Source: Thermoplasmatales archaeon UBA447
Lineage (GTDB): Archaea; Thermoplasmatota; Thermoplasmata; Thermoplasmatales; Thermoplasmataceae
Length of the DNA: 16,042 nucleotides
Reading direction: 5' to 3'
Assembly: GCA_002503205.1 (NCBI GenBank)
Contig: DARE01000020.1
Location: forward strand, 1-16,042
In this document: piece by piece, positions 6,796-13,245 of the stretch
Position numbering within the stretch: position 1 is the stretch's first letter
Layout: every line of letters begins with the position of its first letter
Made by a program: the position numbers and the translations under genes
Notes under the pieces: generated by a model
Database searches by the model: none
Told to the model about the DNA's origin: nothing
The model's input: only the letters and a program-made list of their open reading frames with translations

Positions 6796-6815
6796 GATAT
6801 TTAATTAGAAATATC
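6796..6815. promoter_or_regulatory. candidate MarR operator 1 (20-bp dyad)
   Basis: GATATTT (6796-6802) and AAATATC (6809-6815) are perfect 7-bp inverted arms around a 6-bp centre. The total of 20 bp is typical for a MarR dimer. It lies in the intergenic region between azlC and marR, closer to azlC, where a bound repressor could act on either promoter. The dyad is seen; the ligand is inferred from the neighbour. Confidence 0.45.
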
Positions 6816-6845
6816 AAATAGTTTGGCTACACAAATAATAAGGTT

Positions 6846-6862
6846 TATCTATTTATTAGATA
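6846..6862. promoter_or_regulatory. candidate MarR operator 2 overlapping the marR promoter
   Basis: TATCTA (6846-6851) and TAGATA (6857-6862) form a 17-bp dyad. It overlaps the TTTATCTATTTATTAG region about 20-28 nt before the marR ATG, where the TATA box should be. Binding of MarR here would block its own transcription, the usual autorepression arrangement. The arms share the ATATC/GATAT core with the dyad at 6796-6815. Confidence 0.4.
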
Positions 6863-6872
6863 TCACTAACAA

Positions 6873-7340
6873 ATGACTGATACCCACGAACTTGATCCAA
6901 GGAGACAGGAGTTGAAAGAGACCTGGAAGGACCTTACAAATGAGATCGCCAATTACAGGGGAAAAAAGATAAGAGAAGCAGGCCTAAGTTTTCACAATCT
7001 TATCATCATGAATCATCTTTTTATAAATCCTAACGCCAACCAATCAGATCTGGCGGATCTCATGTCAGTGAGCAAACCTACGGTTTCATCTATTGTTGAT
7101 ACCCTGGTCAGGAAAGGACTGGTGGTCAGGAACGTCCCTGACAGTGACCGGAGGAAGACCACTCTCAATCTTACCGCAGCCGGCGTGGATCTTGTAAAGT
7201 CCATAAGAGACGAGGCCGTATCATCCTTCTCAAAAATACTGGAAAGGCTCAGTGATGTAGAAGTTGAGAATCTGAACTCTATAATGAGAAAGATCAAAAC
7301 GTATCTTCAGGAAGTTAAAAACGAAGAAGAGGTGAAATAA
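6873..7340 (+). CDS. MarR-family transcriptional regulator
   Basis: A 155-residue protein with N-terminal and C-terminal dimerisation helices around a winged helix-turn-helix. The recognition region is QSDLADLMSVSKPTVSSIVDTL (57-78), followed by KGLVVRNVPDSDRRKTTLNLT (81-101), where the D-x-DRRKT wing is the family hallmark. MarR proteins usually repress an adjacent efflux gene and are released by a phenolic or other small ligand. Here the stop TAA is immediately followed by the GTG of an MFS transporter, so the two form one operon. The ATG is likely leaderless or near-leaderless, since a TATA-like dyad lies about 25 nt upstream. The ligand cannot be told from sequence. Confidence 0.93.
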   Translation: MTDTHELDPRRQELKETWKDLTNEIANYRGKKIREAGLSFHNLIIMNHLFINPNANQSDLADLMSVSKPTVSSIVDTLVRKGLVVRNVPDSDRRKTTLNLTAAGVDLVKSIRDEAVSSFSKILERLSDVEVENLNSIMRKIKTYLQEVKNEEEVK

Positions 7341-8828
7341 GTGGAATCTGAAAAATATGATAAGAAATATGCAGATTTTACTCTGATATTACTTTCAGCA
7401 CTTGTGCTGATTGTTATGTACGTGGAGGGGATGCTTACTCCTTCCCTCCCGTCAATAGCGCAGAGTTTCAATAAGACAATCGACCAGGTCAGCCTTCTGC
7501 TTTCGGTATATCTGGTTTCGGGTATTGCTCTCAGCCCTGTAATGGGGAAGCTTGGCGACATATACGGAAAAAAGAAGGTCCTCAGCATTGTCATAATAAT
7601 ATATGCAGTAATGGTATCTGTGACCGGTTTTTCGCCAAATTTCACATTTATGGTTATAAGCCGTGGAATTCAGGGTATTGGACTGACAATAATGCCTCTT
7701 GCAATGAGCCTTATGAGAGAGCAGTATCCAAGAGAGATGATCCCAAAGGCCCAGGCTTTGCTCAGCGCAATGTTCGGCGTTGGTTTTGCAGTGAGCCTTC
7801 CTCTTGGTTCTCTGGTGTCTAATGATTTCGGCTGGAGGGCAACATACCACACAGCAATTCCTTTCATAGTAATACTTGCAATTGTTACCATAATAAAGAT
7901 CAGGGAGAGTTCATACCGCAAGAAAGACGTTAAGGTGGATGCGGTTGGATCAGCCCTGCTTGGAATCTCTATGGCTCTGATAGTTCTTGCTCTTTCGGAA
8001 GGGACTACCTGGGGCTGGACCAGTACCATAATCATCTCAATGCTGATTTCAGGAGTTGCAGTGCTTATCCTTGATCTGTATTATGAGAGAATCTACCAGA
8101 GAAGAGGCGGGGAACCCATATTTGATTACAGGCTGCTTGGAGAAAGAAATGTGATGATCTCCAACATAGTTCTTTCAATATCTGGAATGGGAATGTTCCT
8201 GGCAATGCAGGCACTTACCTACAAGTTTGAAACCCCAACTCCATACGGAAATGGCCTGAGCATTCTTGGCACCGGTCTTTCGCTTGTGCCATTTGCTCTT
8301 GGGATAATCATATTCAGCCCGCTTACTGGAAGCATAATAAGCAAGGTTGGTGTCAAACCCATTGCAGTTACTGGTGCTATTGTTGCAGCGGTTGGATTCC
8401 TTCTGGAGGGCACTGTTCCGGATTACCTTCTTACTATGGTATATGAATTTATCATAGGATCTGGGATTTCGATGATAAACGCCTCGGTTATAAACCTCAT
8501 AATACTCACGGTTGATCCTAAGGATATGGGGCTTGCCACATCCATGAACAGCACATTCAGAACTCTTGGCAGCAGCCTCGGTGCACCAATATCAGGTATC
8601 ATGCTATCGCTATACACAGTCACGGAAGTTGTTAAAAGCTCCTCTGGAACGGTATCCTTCGCCTTCCCAGATAAGACAGCATTCTTTTACTCTTTTGTAA
8701 TCTCCTTTGCCGCATTTATTGCAGCACTTGCCGTAACATTCTTTGCAAAAGAGATTCTTGGGAAGAGAACAGCTGGAAGGAAAGTGACTGAATCTGTGGA
8801 GATAGGGGAATCATCTTTCACCAAATGA
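7341..8828 (+). CDS. MFS transporter, DHA2 (14-helix) drug-efflux type
   Basis: A 495-residue polytopic membrane protein of the major facilitator superfamily. The length and hydrophobic pattern fit the 14-helix DHA2 family. Motif A between helices 2 and 3 is clear (GKLGDIYGKKKVL, about residues 69-81), and the R-G-I-Q-G-I-G segment of helix 4 (motif B) follows at about 109-115. Motif C in helix 5 is degenerate (LPLGSLVSNDFGWR instead of G-P-x-x-G-G). It probably works as a proton-driven exporter of drugs or organic compounds. It starts at GTG directly after the marR stop, with the strong Shine-Dalgarno GAGGTGA at 7329-7335 inside marR. The stop codon abuts the right end of the IS607 element. 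Confidence 0.92.
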   Translation: MESEKYDKKYADFTLILLSALVLIVMYVEGMLTPSLPSIAQSFNKTIDQVSLLLSVYLVSGIALSPVMGKLGDIYGKKKVLSIVIIIYAVMVSVTGFSPNFTFMVISRGIQGIGLTIMPLAMSLMREQYPREMIPKAQALLSAMFGVGFAVSLPLGSLVSNDFGWRATYHTAIPFIVILAIVTIIKIRESSYRKKDVKVDAVGSALLGISMALIVLALSEGTTWGWTSTIIISMLISGVAVLILDLYYERIYQRRGGEPIFDYRLLGERNVMISNIVLSISGMGMFLAMQALTYKFETPTPYGNGLSILGTGLSLVPFALGIIIFSPLTGSIISKVGVKPIAVTGAIVAAVGFLLEGTVPDYLLTMVYEFIIGSGISMINASVINLIILTVDPKDMGLATSMNSTFRTLGSSLGAPISGIMLSLYTVTEVVKSSSGTVSFAFPDKTAFFYSFVISFAAFIAALAVTFFAKEILGKRTAGRKVTESVEIGESSFTK

Positions 8829-8970
8829 TCTGGAAGAGCAGGTTCTATAATTCATTCCGTTCTCAAAATGTTATGCAATCTTATGCACCACATTGTTCGG
8901 AACGTATGCCGCCTCAGTCGAACCTGCTCCAGAAAGACCAGGCTGCTTTCTGACGTACAGGTATTCATCC
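8829..8970 (-). ncRNA. candidate TnpB guide RNA (omega/reRNA) scaffold, 3' end
   Basis: In IS607 and IS605 elements the guide RNA overlaps the 3' end of tnpB and runs to the right end of the element. Here a strong stem lies at that place. Bases 8920-8933 pair with 8837-8845 plus 8829-8833, 14 base pairs interrupted only by a 3-nt bulge (8834-8836). It encloses the tnpB stop codon, and inside it is a shorter 5-bp pairing (8858-8862 with 8900-8904). The stem ends at 8829, so the guide would be the next roughly 16-20 nt of minus-strand sequence, antisense to the last codons of the MFS gene. The 5' boundary is a guess. The structure is seen; the function is inferred. Confidence 0.5.
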
Positions 8971-10109
8971 ATCACGGACGGCACAGAGGTTACCGCACTC
9001 ACGGGGAACGGGTCTCCGCAAAGATCAAGGCCACGGAGGGAGATCGCCAGTGAGGCGAGCCTGTCCCTGTCATAGTCCCGATCACAGTTTTCACATCTTG
9101 ATATCTTCCAGGCAGGGTGCTTTACTTTTCCGCCACATACGGGACATTCCGAGGAAGTCCCTCCTGGATTCACCTTTATTATTTTGTTGGGCGACTTGTA
9201 CTCTAACATTCTCAGAAATTCGGCATAAGGCCATCTGTTGAGATAGGTTCTCAGCTTTTCGCCATATGGATGTGAAGTCTTCCTGATGTTAGTGAGATCC
9301 TCCACAACGAATGTTGCATCAGGATTCTCGTCCACCAGTTTCGCTGATGTTTTGTGGAGAGCATCTTTCACCCTGTTTGCCTGTCTTCCTCTCGCTTCTC
9401 TGAGCTTCCTTTGTCTCTTCCGGGGATTCGTCACGTGCTTCTGTACCTTTCTCCGTCTCCTTGAATAGTCGTTCTGAATCTTGACGATGTTGTCGGTTGA
9501 TTGGCCCATTACCTTCTCCACTTTCCCATTTGCTACTAAGGTCATGGAGAGATTGCGGAAATTTACATCGATGCCTATTTTCCTTTCCCTGATCTCCTTC
9601 TGATCAGGCTTCGTGAATGACAGGACAACCTTCCGGTCTGTGATGAGTAGTTCGGATATCCCGTATTGATTGTATTCACTGTATTTTGCGTGTTTGTCGT
9701 TTACCAGAATATACTCGTACTCATGCGGCCTGATTGTGATCCTCAGGAAGCCGTCCTGAAGCTTCACTAGTTCGCTGTCCAGCCTCATTGCCAGTTTCTT
9801 AGCTTCAGGATATTTCTTTCCCTTACGGTTCTTCCTGAATGATCTGAGTATTGTCACTGACGATCTGCACACAGGATTAATGTGGTGCTTCGCATAATCA
9901 TACGTGGAATCGAACCAGGGCTTGATCTCTTTCCTGAGATCAATTGGTGAGGGGATCTTTCCGTTGGTTCTCCTCATTTCCTCTGCTTTCAGAAGCCCAA
10001 AATGAATTGCATCACGCATGTCCTTCAGATAATCCACGATCTGACCAGATGGTACGTAATACCACCAGATGGTACGTTTCTCGCCTGATGAAGACCATGC
10101 GTGGCTCAA
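8871..10109 (-). CDS. tnpB: IS607-family TnpB RNA-guided nuclease
   Basis: A 412-residue TnpB, the compact RuvC nuclease guided by an RNA from the element's right end and the ancestor type of Cas12. The RuvC residues are visible: D181 in GIDVN, E270 in FVVED and D349 in the YDRDR segment (345-350). The zinc finger has C322/C325 (CPVC) and C339/C342 (CENC). The region 215-245 is very rich in Arg and Lys, as in the RNA-binding bridge of the family. The usual DRDxNAA box reads DRDRLAS, so the Asn is replaced. It starts at TTG (10107-10109) overlapping the tnpA stop, with a GGAGG at 10120-10124. The C-terminal tail of about 55 residues after the RuvC end overlaps the presumed guide-RNA region. 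It appears intact. Confidence 0.92.
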   Translation of the reverse strand: MSHAWSSSGEKRTIWWYYVPSGQIVDYLKDMRDAIHFGLLKAEEMRRTNGKIPSPIDLRKEIKPWFDSTYDYAKHHINPVCRSSVTILRSFRKNRKGKKYPEAKKLAMRLDSELVKLQDGFLRITIRPHEYEYILVNDKHAKYSEYNQYGISELLITDRKVVLSFTKPDQKEIRERKIGIDVNFRNLSMTLVANGKVEKVMGQSTDNIVKIQNDYSRRRRKVQKHVTNPRKRQRKLREARGRQANRVKDALHKTSAKLVDENPDATFVVEDLTNIRKTSHPYGEKLRTYLNRWPYAEFLRMLEYKSPNKIIKVNPGGTSSECPVCGGKVKHPAWKISRCENCDRDYDRDRLASLAISLRGLDLCGDPFPVSAVTSVPSVMDEYLYVRKQPGLSGAGSTEAAYVPNNVVHKIA

Positions 10110-10690
10110 GACCTGACAGCCTCCATTATTCGTTTGGTCTTGTGGGATCGAAGCCCATACAAGCGAGCAGAAAAAGACATAATGATTGATATAAGGTCAC
10201 GTGACAGTTCTTCCTGTGCTGACAATATCTCTTCTCCGTCTGTAATTATGAGTTGTGTTCCATGCATTTCACATATCTTCTCGATGAGTTCATAACCGAA
10301 TCTCGCTAGTCGATCCTTGTGTGTAATGTATATTGTGGAAACCAGATCATTTTCTATCTCTTCCAGCAAAAAAGAGAATCCTTTGCGGTCAAATCTCATC
10401 CCACTTCTTATGTCTGACAATACAGCCGAGTCTGGCGAAATAGTTTTCAGACGTTCCACCTGTCTGTCAAGATCGCTCCTCTGGCCCTGCGAAGATACTC
10501 GTGCGTAGATGTAAGACCGCCTCTGCTTTTCTCTGCCAAGTATCCTGTTGATCTCGCTTTCTGGCACTCGCCGGAAGTTGTTTTGTAGCCTCACACACCT
10601 GATCTTGCCTTCCTTATCCCATTTTCTCAGGGTGGTGGGGTCAATCTGCAGTATCTCACACGCATCTCGGAGGGTGTACAGTTTTTCCAT
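10106..10690 (-). CDS. tnpA: IS607-family serine recombinase (TnpA)
   Basis: A 194-residue transposase of the small serine-recombinase type. Residues 4-30 form a MerR-like helix-turn-helix (YTLRDACEILQI, then TLRKWDKEGKI) that binds the element ends. Residues about 58-185 are the catalytic domain, with YARVSS (62-67, nucleophile Ser66), a D-R-Q segment near 75-77 and HKDRLARFG (124-132) carrying the active-site arginines. The N-terminal position of the HTH before the catalytic domain is specific to IS607. It is full length and starts at ATG. It overlaps tnpB by 4 nt (TTGA) and is presumably co-transcribed with it. Confidence 0.94.
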   Translation of the reverse strand: MEKLYTLRDACEILQIDPTTLRKWDKEGKIRCVRLQNNFRRVPESEINRILGREKQRRSYIYARVSSQGQRSDLDRQVERLKTISPDSAVLSDIRSGMRFDRKGFSFLLEEIENDLVSTIYITHKDRLARFGYELIEKICEMHGTQLIITDGEEILSAQEELSRDLISIIMSFSARLYGLRSHKTKRIMEAVRS

Positions 10691-10779
10691 AACTTATCCT
10701 AACATCTCACAATATTACTTAATTTTTTCCTTTATCTGTTAAAGCCCTAACCTCATATACAGACTATTTTTTTCTAAAC

Positions 10780-11499
10780 TTAGTTTTTCTTAATTTTATG
10801 GTTTTCCTCTTGCCTCATGGTTTTCAGGTGCAGAAATAAAATAGGCAACAGCGCCTTCAATATGTACGAATTGGCTTTGCTAAGATGTTCCTGCAGAGTA
10901 GACTTCGAAATTGATAGCCTGTTGGATAGGGCCCTAATGTCTGTCTTGCTCGGTATGTCATAGTACCCTGCACTGATTGCTGTTAGAATGTACTGAACCT
11001 GTTTTTCTGTAAGTTCACTGAATAGCCTCTTTGATGAAACCGTGTACAGATCACGCATTGAATCAGGCTCTAGTTTCTGCTTCCTAACAATTTTGATGCT
11101 CCCTATTGATTCCAGGTCTCTGTAAAGGTCTTCAATATTTACCTGCGCCATGGCCACAACTGAGAGATTCTCAGAACCATTATAATATTCTACTGGCCCT
11201 ACCCAGAGACAGTTATCCGATTCTGCAATTCTTATAGTGGAATTTTTAACGGTACACCTGCATTTGAGAAGAACTGAAAATCTCCCTTCTGAAAAGTCAC
11301 TGTAAATAATCGAGCTTCCCAGATCACTTACGACTCCCGGCAGCTCATTCCTTATTTGGCTTATATTCTCATCGTTTCCATAGAACTCAAGATAGTCCAC
11401 TGAAGAATTACACCATCTCAGAAATGTCGTCTCTGGATATGATTTAGAAAGCCTGCAGAATGGTGTATTGTTTTCCAGTATTAGAGAGACCTCATCCAT
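10780..11499 (-). CDS. HTH_10 (bacterio-opsin-activator-like) transcriptional regulator
   Basis: A 239-residue archaeal regulator. The C-terminal region (about 163-213) is an HTH_10 domain: LTEKQVQYILTAISAGYYDIP is followed by TDIRALSNRLSISKSTLQEHL, the typical layout of Bat-type regulators. The N-terminal 160 residues form an uncharacterised sensor-like region of mixed strands. It contains C30, C80 and C82 and a D-N-C-L-W segment (95-99), which could be redox or metal sensing. The helix-rich tail (about 210-230) is hydrophobic. It starts at ATG with a TATA-like box 22-35 nt upstream, and is divergent from a small gene at 11561. A 12-bp palindrome lies between its TATA box and its start, suggesting autoregulation. 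The signal is unknown. Confidence 0.85.
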   Translation of the reverse strand: MDEVSLILENNTPFCRLSKSYPETTFLRWCNSSVDYLEFYGNDENISQIRNELPGVVSDLGSSIIYSDFSEGRFSVLLKCRCTVKNSTIRIAESDNCLWVGPVEYYNGSENLSVVAMAQVNIEDLYRDLESIGSIKIVRKQKLEPDSMRDLYTVSSKRLFSELTEKQVQYILTAISAGYYDIPSKTDIRALSNRLSISKSTLQEHLSKANSYILKALLPILFLHLKTMRQEENHKIKKN

Positions 11500-11508
11500 T
11501 TACCGGAC

Positions 11509-11535
11509 ATGACCGGTCATATATATTAATAAATG
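11509..11535. promoter_or_regulatory. divergent promoter with 12-bp palindromic operator
   Basis: ATGACCGGTCAT (11509-11520) is a perfect palindrome, directly followed by the AT-rich stretch TATATATTAATAAAT (11521-11535). The AT stretch is placed correctly as a TATA region for both the leftward HTH_10 gene (start 11499) and the rightward gene at 11561. The palindrome would cover the leftward transcription start, so a bound dimer should repress the regulator and could activate or repress the neighbour. A second ACCGG lies at 11502-11506. Confidence 0.5.
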
Positions 11536-11560
11536 CATGCACTCATATATTGGTGACAAA

Positions 11561-11821
11561 ATGGTAAATGTTATTGTAGAACACAGATGGAAAGAACGAG
11601 ACCAGGAACAGGTTATGAAAGTAGTGGGCGGGATAGTCCAGATGTCAAAGGATGGTAAACTGCCTGCTGGCTTTTCTTTGAAATCAATAAATGTGATAGG
11701 GGAAGAGAGAATGGCCGTCTGCAACTGGGACGCACCCAGTGTGAAGGATATGAAAGGCCTTCTAGATCAGGTTAATCCTCCAACAAAACACGAAGTTCAC
11801 GAAGCAACAAGAGTAGTATAA
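11561..11821 (+). CDS. small conserved-looking protein, partner of the HTH_10 regulator
   Basis: An 86-residue soluble protein beginning MVNVIVEHRWKERD. I chose the ATG at 11561 over the longer frame from 11537 because GGTGA at 11552-11556 is a well-spaced Shine-Dalgarno and the TATA region at 11521-11528 would otherwise overlap the start. The pattern is beta-alpha-beta-beta-alpha-beta: VNVIVEHRW, a helix over QEQVMKVVGGIVQM, a loop GKLPAGF, strands INVIG and AVCNWDAP, a helix KDMKGLLDQV and a final HEVHEATRVV strand. This suggests a dimeric ferredoxin-like (alpha-beta barrel) fold, as in small DUF proteins that bind metal or ligand. Single Cys and several His residues (CNW, KHEVHE) could bind metal. 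The family is not firmly recognised. Confidence 0.75.
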   Translation: MVNVIVEHRWKERDQEQVMKVVGGIVQMSKDGKLPAGFSLKSINVIGEERMAVCNWDAPSVKDMKGLLDQVNPPTKHEVHEATRVV

Positions 11822-11989
11822 TTTTCTATTATTTTCAATTTTTATTTTGTCAATTTCTTAGAATATAAAGGGCTTTGAATTAATTTTACTGAATGCATTT
11901 ACGATCCTAACATTTATGGAGTAAATTCACTCGCCTGACCCTCATGGCTAATTTTTTCCCGCCACAAAAACGATCTTTAATTTTTTCCT

Positions 11990-12175
11990 TTGAACCCAGT
12001 TGAGCATCACCTGTATCAGCATTTGTCTAAGGCATTTCCTGCTATAATTAAAAAAGCATCTAAGGGTCATCAAGCAGAAAATATTAAAAAAAGAGGTATT
12101 CTGCAATACAGGGACCTAATAAGATCCGCGGAGCGTGCAATATCGCAAGAGTTTAATATTACCAATCAGTTATGA
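11990..12175 (+). CDS. doubtful 61-aa hypothetical protein
   Basis: A frame of 61 codons from a TTG start, rich in Lys, His, Ile and Gln with a helical look (LSKAFPAIIKKASKGHQAENIKKRG). Its 3' end overlaps the TATA-like box of the zinc-ribbon gene at 12180. No Shine-Dalgarno sequence is visible. It may be a small protein, a relic of a larger gene or chance. I recognise no family. Bases 11822-11989 before it hold only AT-rich sequence. Confidence 0.25.
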   Translation: MNPVEHHLYQHLSKAFPAIIKKASKGHQAENIKKRGILQYRDLIRSAERAISQEFNITNQL

Positions 12176-12179
12176 CAAT

Positions 12180-12434
12180 ATGTCCAAATATGTACATGTA
12201 TGGCTGGTACACTGCAATGCTTGCAATTCCGATTTTGAGCATATTTTCCAGGCTAAGGATATACTACGCCCACATATTTTCAATGAATTACTTTTCACCT
12301 GCCCCAGTTGCGGCGCTAAGAAATTCGACCTGGTAAAACCAGAAAAAAAGGAAACCATTGAACAATGGAAGGCTGAACATCCTGATACAGACTTAAAGGA
12401 TATCCCTGACTATTCACACCTTAACCTTAACTGA
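12180..12434 (+). CDS. small zinc-ribbon protein
   Basis: An 84-residue protein from the ATG at 12180. CNAC (residues 13-16) and CPSC (41-44) are the two knuckles of a zinc ribbon with a spacing of about 25 residues. The rest is a charged tail (VKPEKKETIEQWKAEHPDTDLKDIPDY). The longer frame beginning at 12135 is less likely. A TATA-like TTTAATATT at 12152-12160 is centred 24 nt before the ATG at 12180, which fits a leaderless transcript, and the extra residues look non-conserved. The role is unknown; such proteins bind nucleic acid or act as protein adaptors. Confidence 0.7.
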   Translation: MSKYVHVWLVHCNACNSDFEHIFQAKDILRPHIFNELLFTCPSCGAKKFDLVKPEKKETIEQWKAEHPDTDLKDIPDYSHLNLN

Positions 12435-12622
12435 TTTTCCTGATTATACGATGGAAACAGAAGCGAGCCGAAAAGTGAAGAGCTTATCTTTGGGGAAGAG
12501 ATTTAGTGGCACTGGCTGATCGCCGGTTATTTGATATTTTTGGTGAAAACATTTTTTCATTTGCACCTGTCTATGGAAAAATTTCCTCCTCAATCATATA
12601 AAGTAAGTTTCAAACATTCTAT

Positions 12623-12724
12623 ATGGACTTCCCGGAGAGCAATACCAGACTCATAGTTTCTTTGGATACATATAAATCCCGGAGGTTGAAAAAGCACCTT
12701 AAAAGGAATGTATCTAATTTTTAA
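12623..12724 (+). CDS. possible 33-aa basic microprotein
   Basis: ATG at 12623 opens a 33-codon frame with a basic C-terminal half (KSRRLKKHLKRNV). A TATA-like box at about 12595-12602 is about 25 nt upstream, correct for a leaderless transcript. The composition is protein-like, but the length makes chance quite possible. It may also be a fragment of a decayed gene. No family recognised. Confidence 0.22.
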   Translation: MDFPESNTRLIVSLDTYKSRRLKKHLKRNVSNF

Positions 12725-12836
12725 TGAAGAGAATTTTCAGAATAACTCTGACTCTTTCGTCCAATTAACTTGAGCTTTTCTGCGGTATTTTTTGAGAACT
12801 GTCTAGTAGTCTGGTCCTTAACACAGATATGGCATA

Positions 12837-12848
12837 TTTATATATAAT
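12837..12848 (+). promoter_or_regulatory. strong TATA-like box without an obvious gene
   Basis: The stretch ATTTATATATAATAA around 12836-12850 is the best TATA-like sequence in the gap. A start about 25 nt further on would fall near 12868-12872. The next frame is only 21 codons (12887-12952, MQIKQISAEKLRKMQNGKVK), ending in TGA. It may drive a small RNA or a microprotein. Confidence 0.35.
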
Positions 12849-13144
12849 AATTATACTAATAATTCTATTACAGACAATTGCACTCAATGCAAATTAAACA
12901 AATAAGTGCAGAAAAACTAAGAAAAATGCAGAATGGAAAAGTTAAGATTTGATCAGACCCTTGATGGTGAGACTCTGGAATGACCGGCATTGGTGGCATC
13001 ATTAAATATACCAACTTTTGTCCATTATCACTCCAGTTTCAAGGTCCAGCTTTGATATATATCAAATAGTATAATTATGACTATAAATATGCTAATTGCC
13101 ATACAATTTGTGAAAAGTCGCAAACTGTTTAACTTATGAGGGTA

Positions 13145-13237
13145 TGCCGGGATCGGGGTTTGAACCCGAGACCTCCGGATTTCTCAGAACTTTAAGCCCT
13201 TATGAGTCCGGCGCTCTTCCAGCTAAGCCACCCCGGC
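13145..13237 (-). tRNA. elongator tRNA-Met (CAT) with a 20-nt bulge-helix-bulge intron
   Basis: The complement folds into a 73-nt tRNA after removal of the intron. The acceptor stem is GCCGGGG/TCCCGGC (one G-U) with A73. The anticodon stem is CCGGA/TCCGG with loop CTCATA-A, anticodon CAT. The T stem is TCGGG/CCCGA with loop TTCAAAC. The intron at 13181-13200 sits after position 37. The splice site is a full bulge-helix-bulge: outer helix CCGGA/TCCGG, central 4-bp helix CTCA/TGAG, 3-nt bulges TAA and AAA, and inner helix GGGC/GTTC with a TTAAA loop. Cutting after the second base of each bulge removes exactly 20 nt. The acceptor differs from initiator tRNAs. It begins 8 nt after the rps3ae stop on the same strand, so it may be processed from that transcript. 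Confidence 0.95.
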
Positions 13238-13245
13238 AAAAAAAA

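Larger units (their letters stand above)
8829..10779 (-). mobile_element. IS607-family insertion sequence
   Basis: Two minus-strand genes in IS607 order, a MerR-HTH serine recombinase (tnpA) and then tnpB overlapping by 4 nt, fill the space between the convergent MFS gene (stop at 8828) and the HTH_10 gene (stop at 10780). IS607 elements have no terminal inverted repeats and make no target duplication, so the ends cannot be read exactly. The right end is probably at or near 8829, from the end of the terminal stem. The left end lies somewhere between 10691 and 10779. Both proteins look intact, so the element may still be active. Confidence 0.85.
12435..13144. other. 710-bp intergenic region with promoter-like sites and only micro-ORFs
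   Basis: No frame of normal gene length is present. Visible are a 33-codon plus-strand frame (12623-12724) with a TATA-like ATAAAGTA about 25 nt upstream, and a strong TATA-like stretch (12837-12848) followed by a 21-codon frame (12887-12952). Two copies of CCCGGAG occur, near 12631 and 12678. AT-rich sequence with ATATATCAAATA runs up to the tRNA-Met. It could hold a small RNA, small proteins or remnants of a lost gene. Confidence 0.5.

Noticed and set aside
8829..8933. Rho-independent-like terminator of the MFS gene
   Set aside because: The stem encloses a 74-nt interior that includes the tnpB stop and has no T tract after it, so a guide-RNA structure of the IS607 element fits better.
9286..9468. 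Plus-strand frames inside tnpB and tnpA (also 8868-9241, 9944-10508)
   Set aside because: All are shadows of the two intact IS607 proteins on the minus strand.
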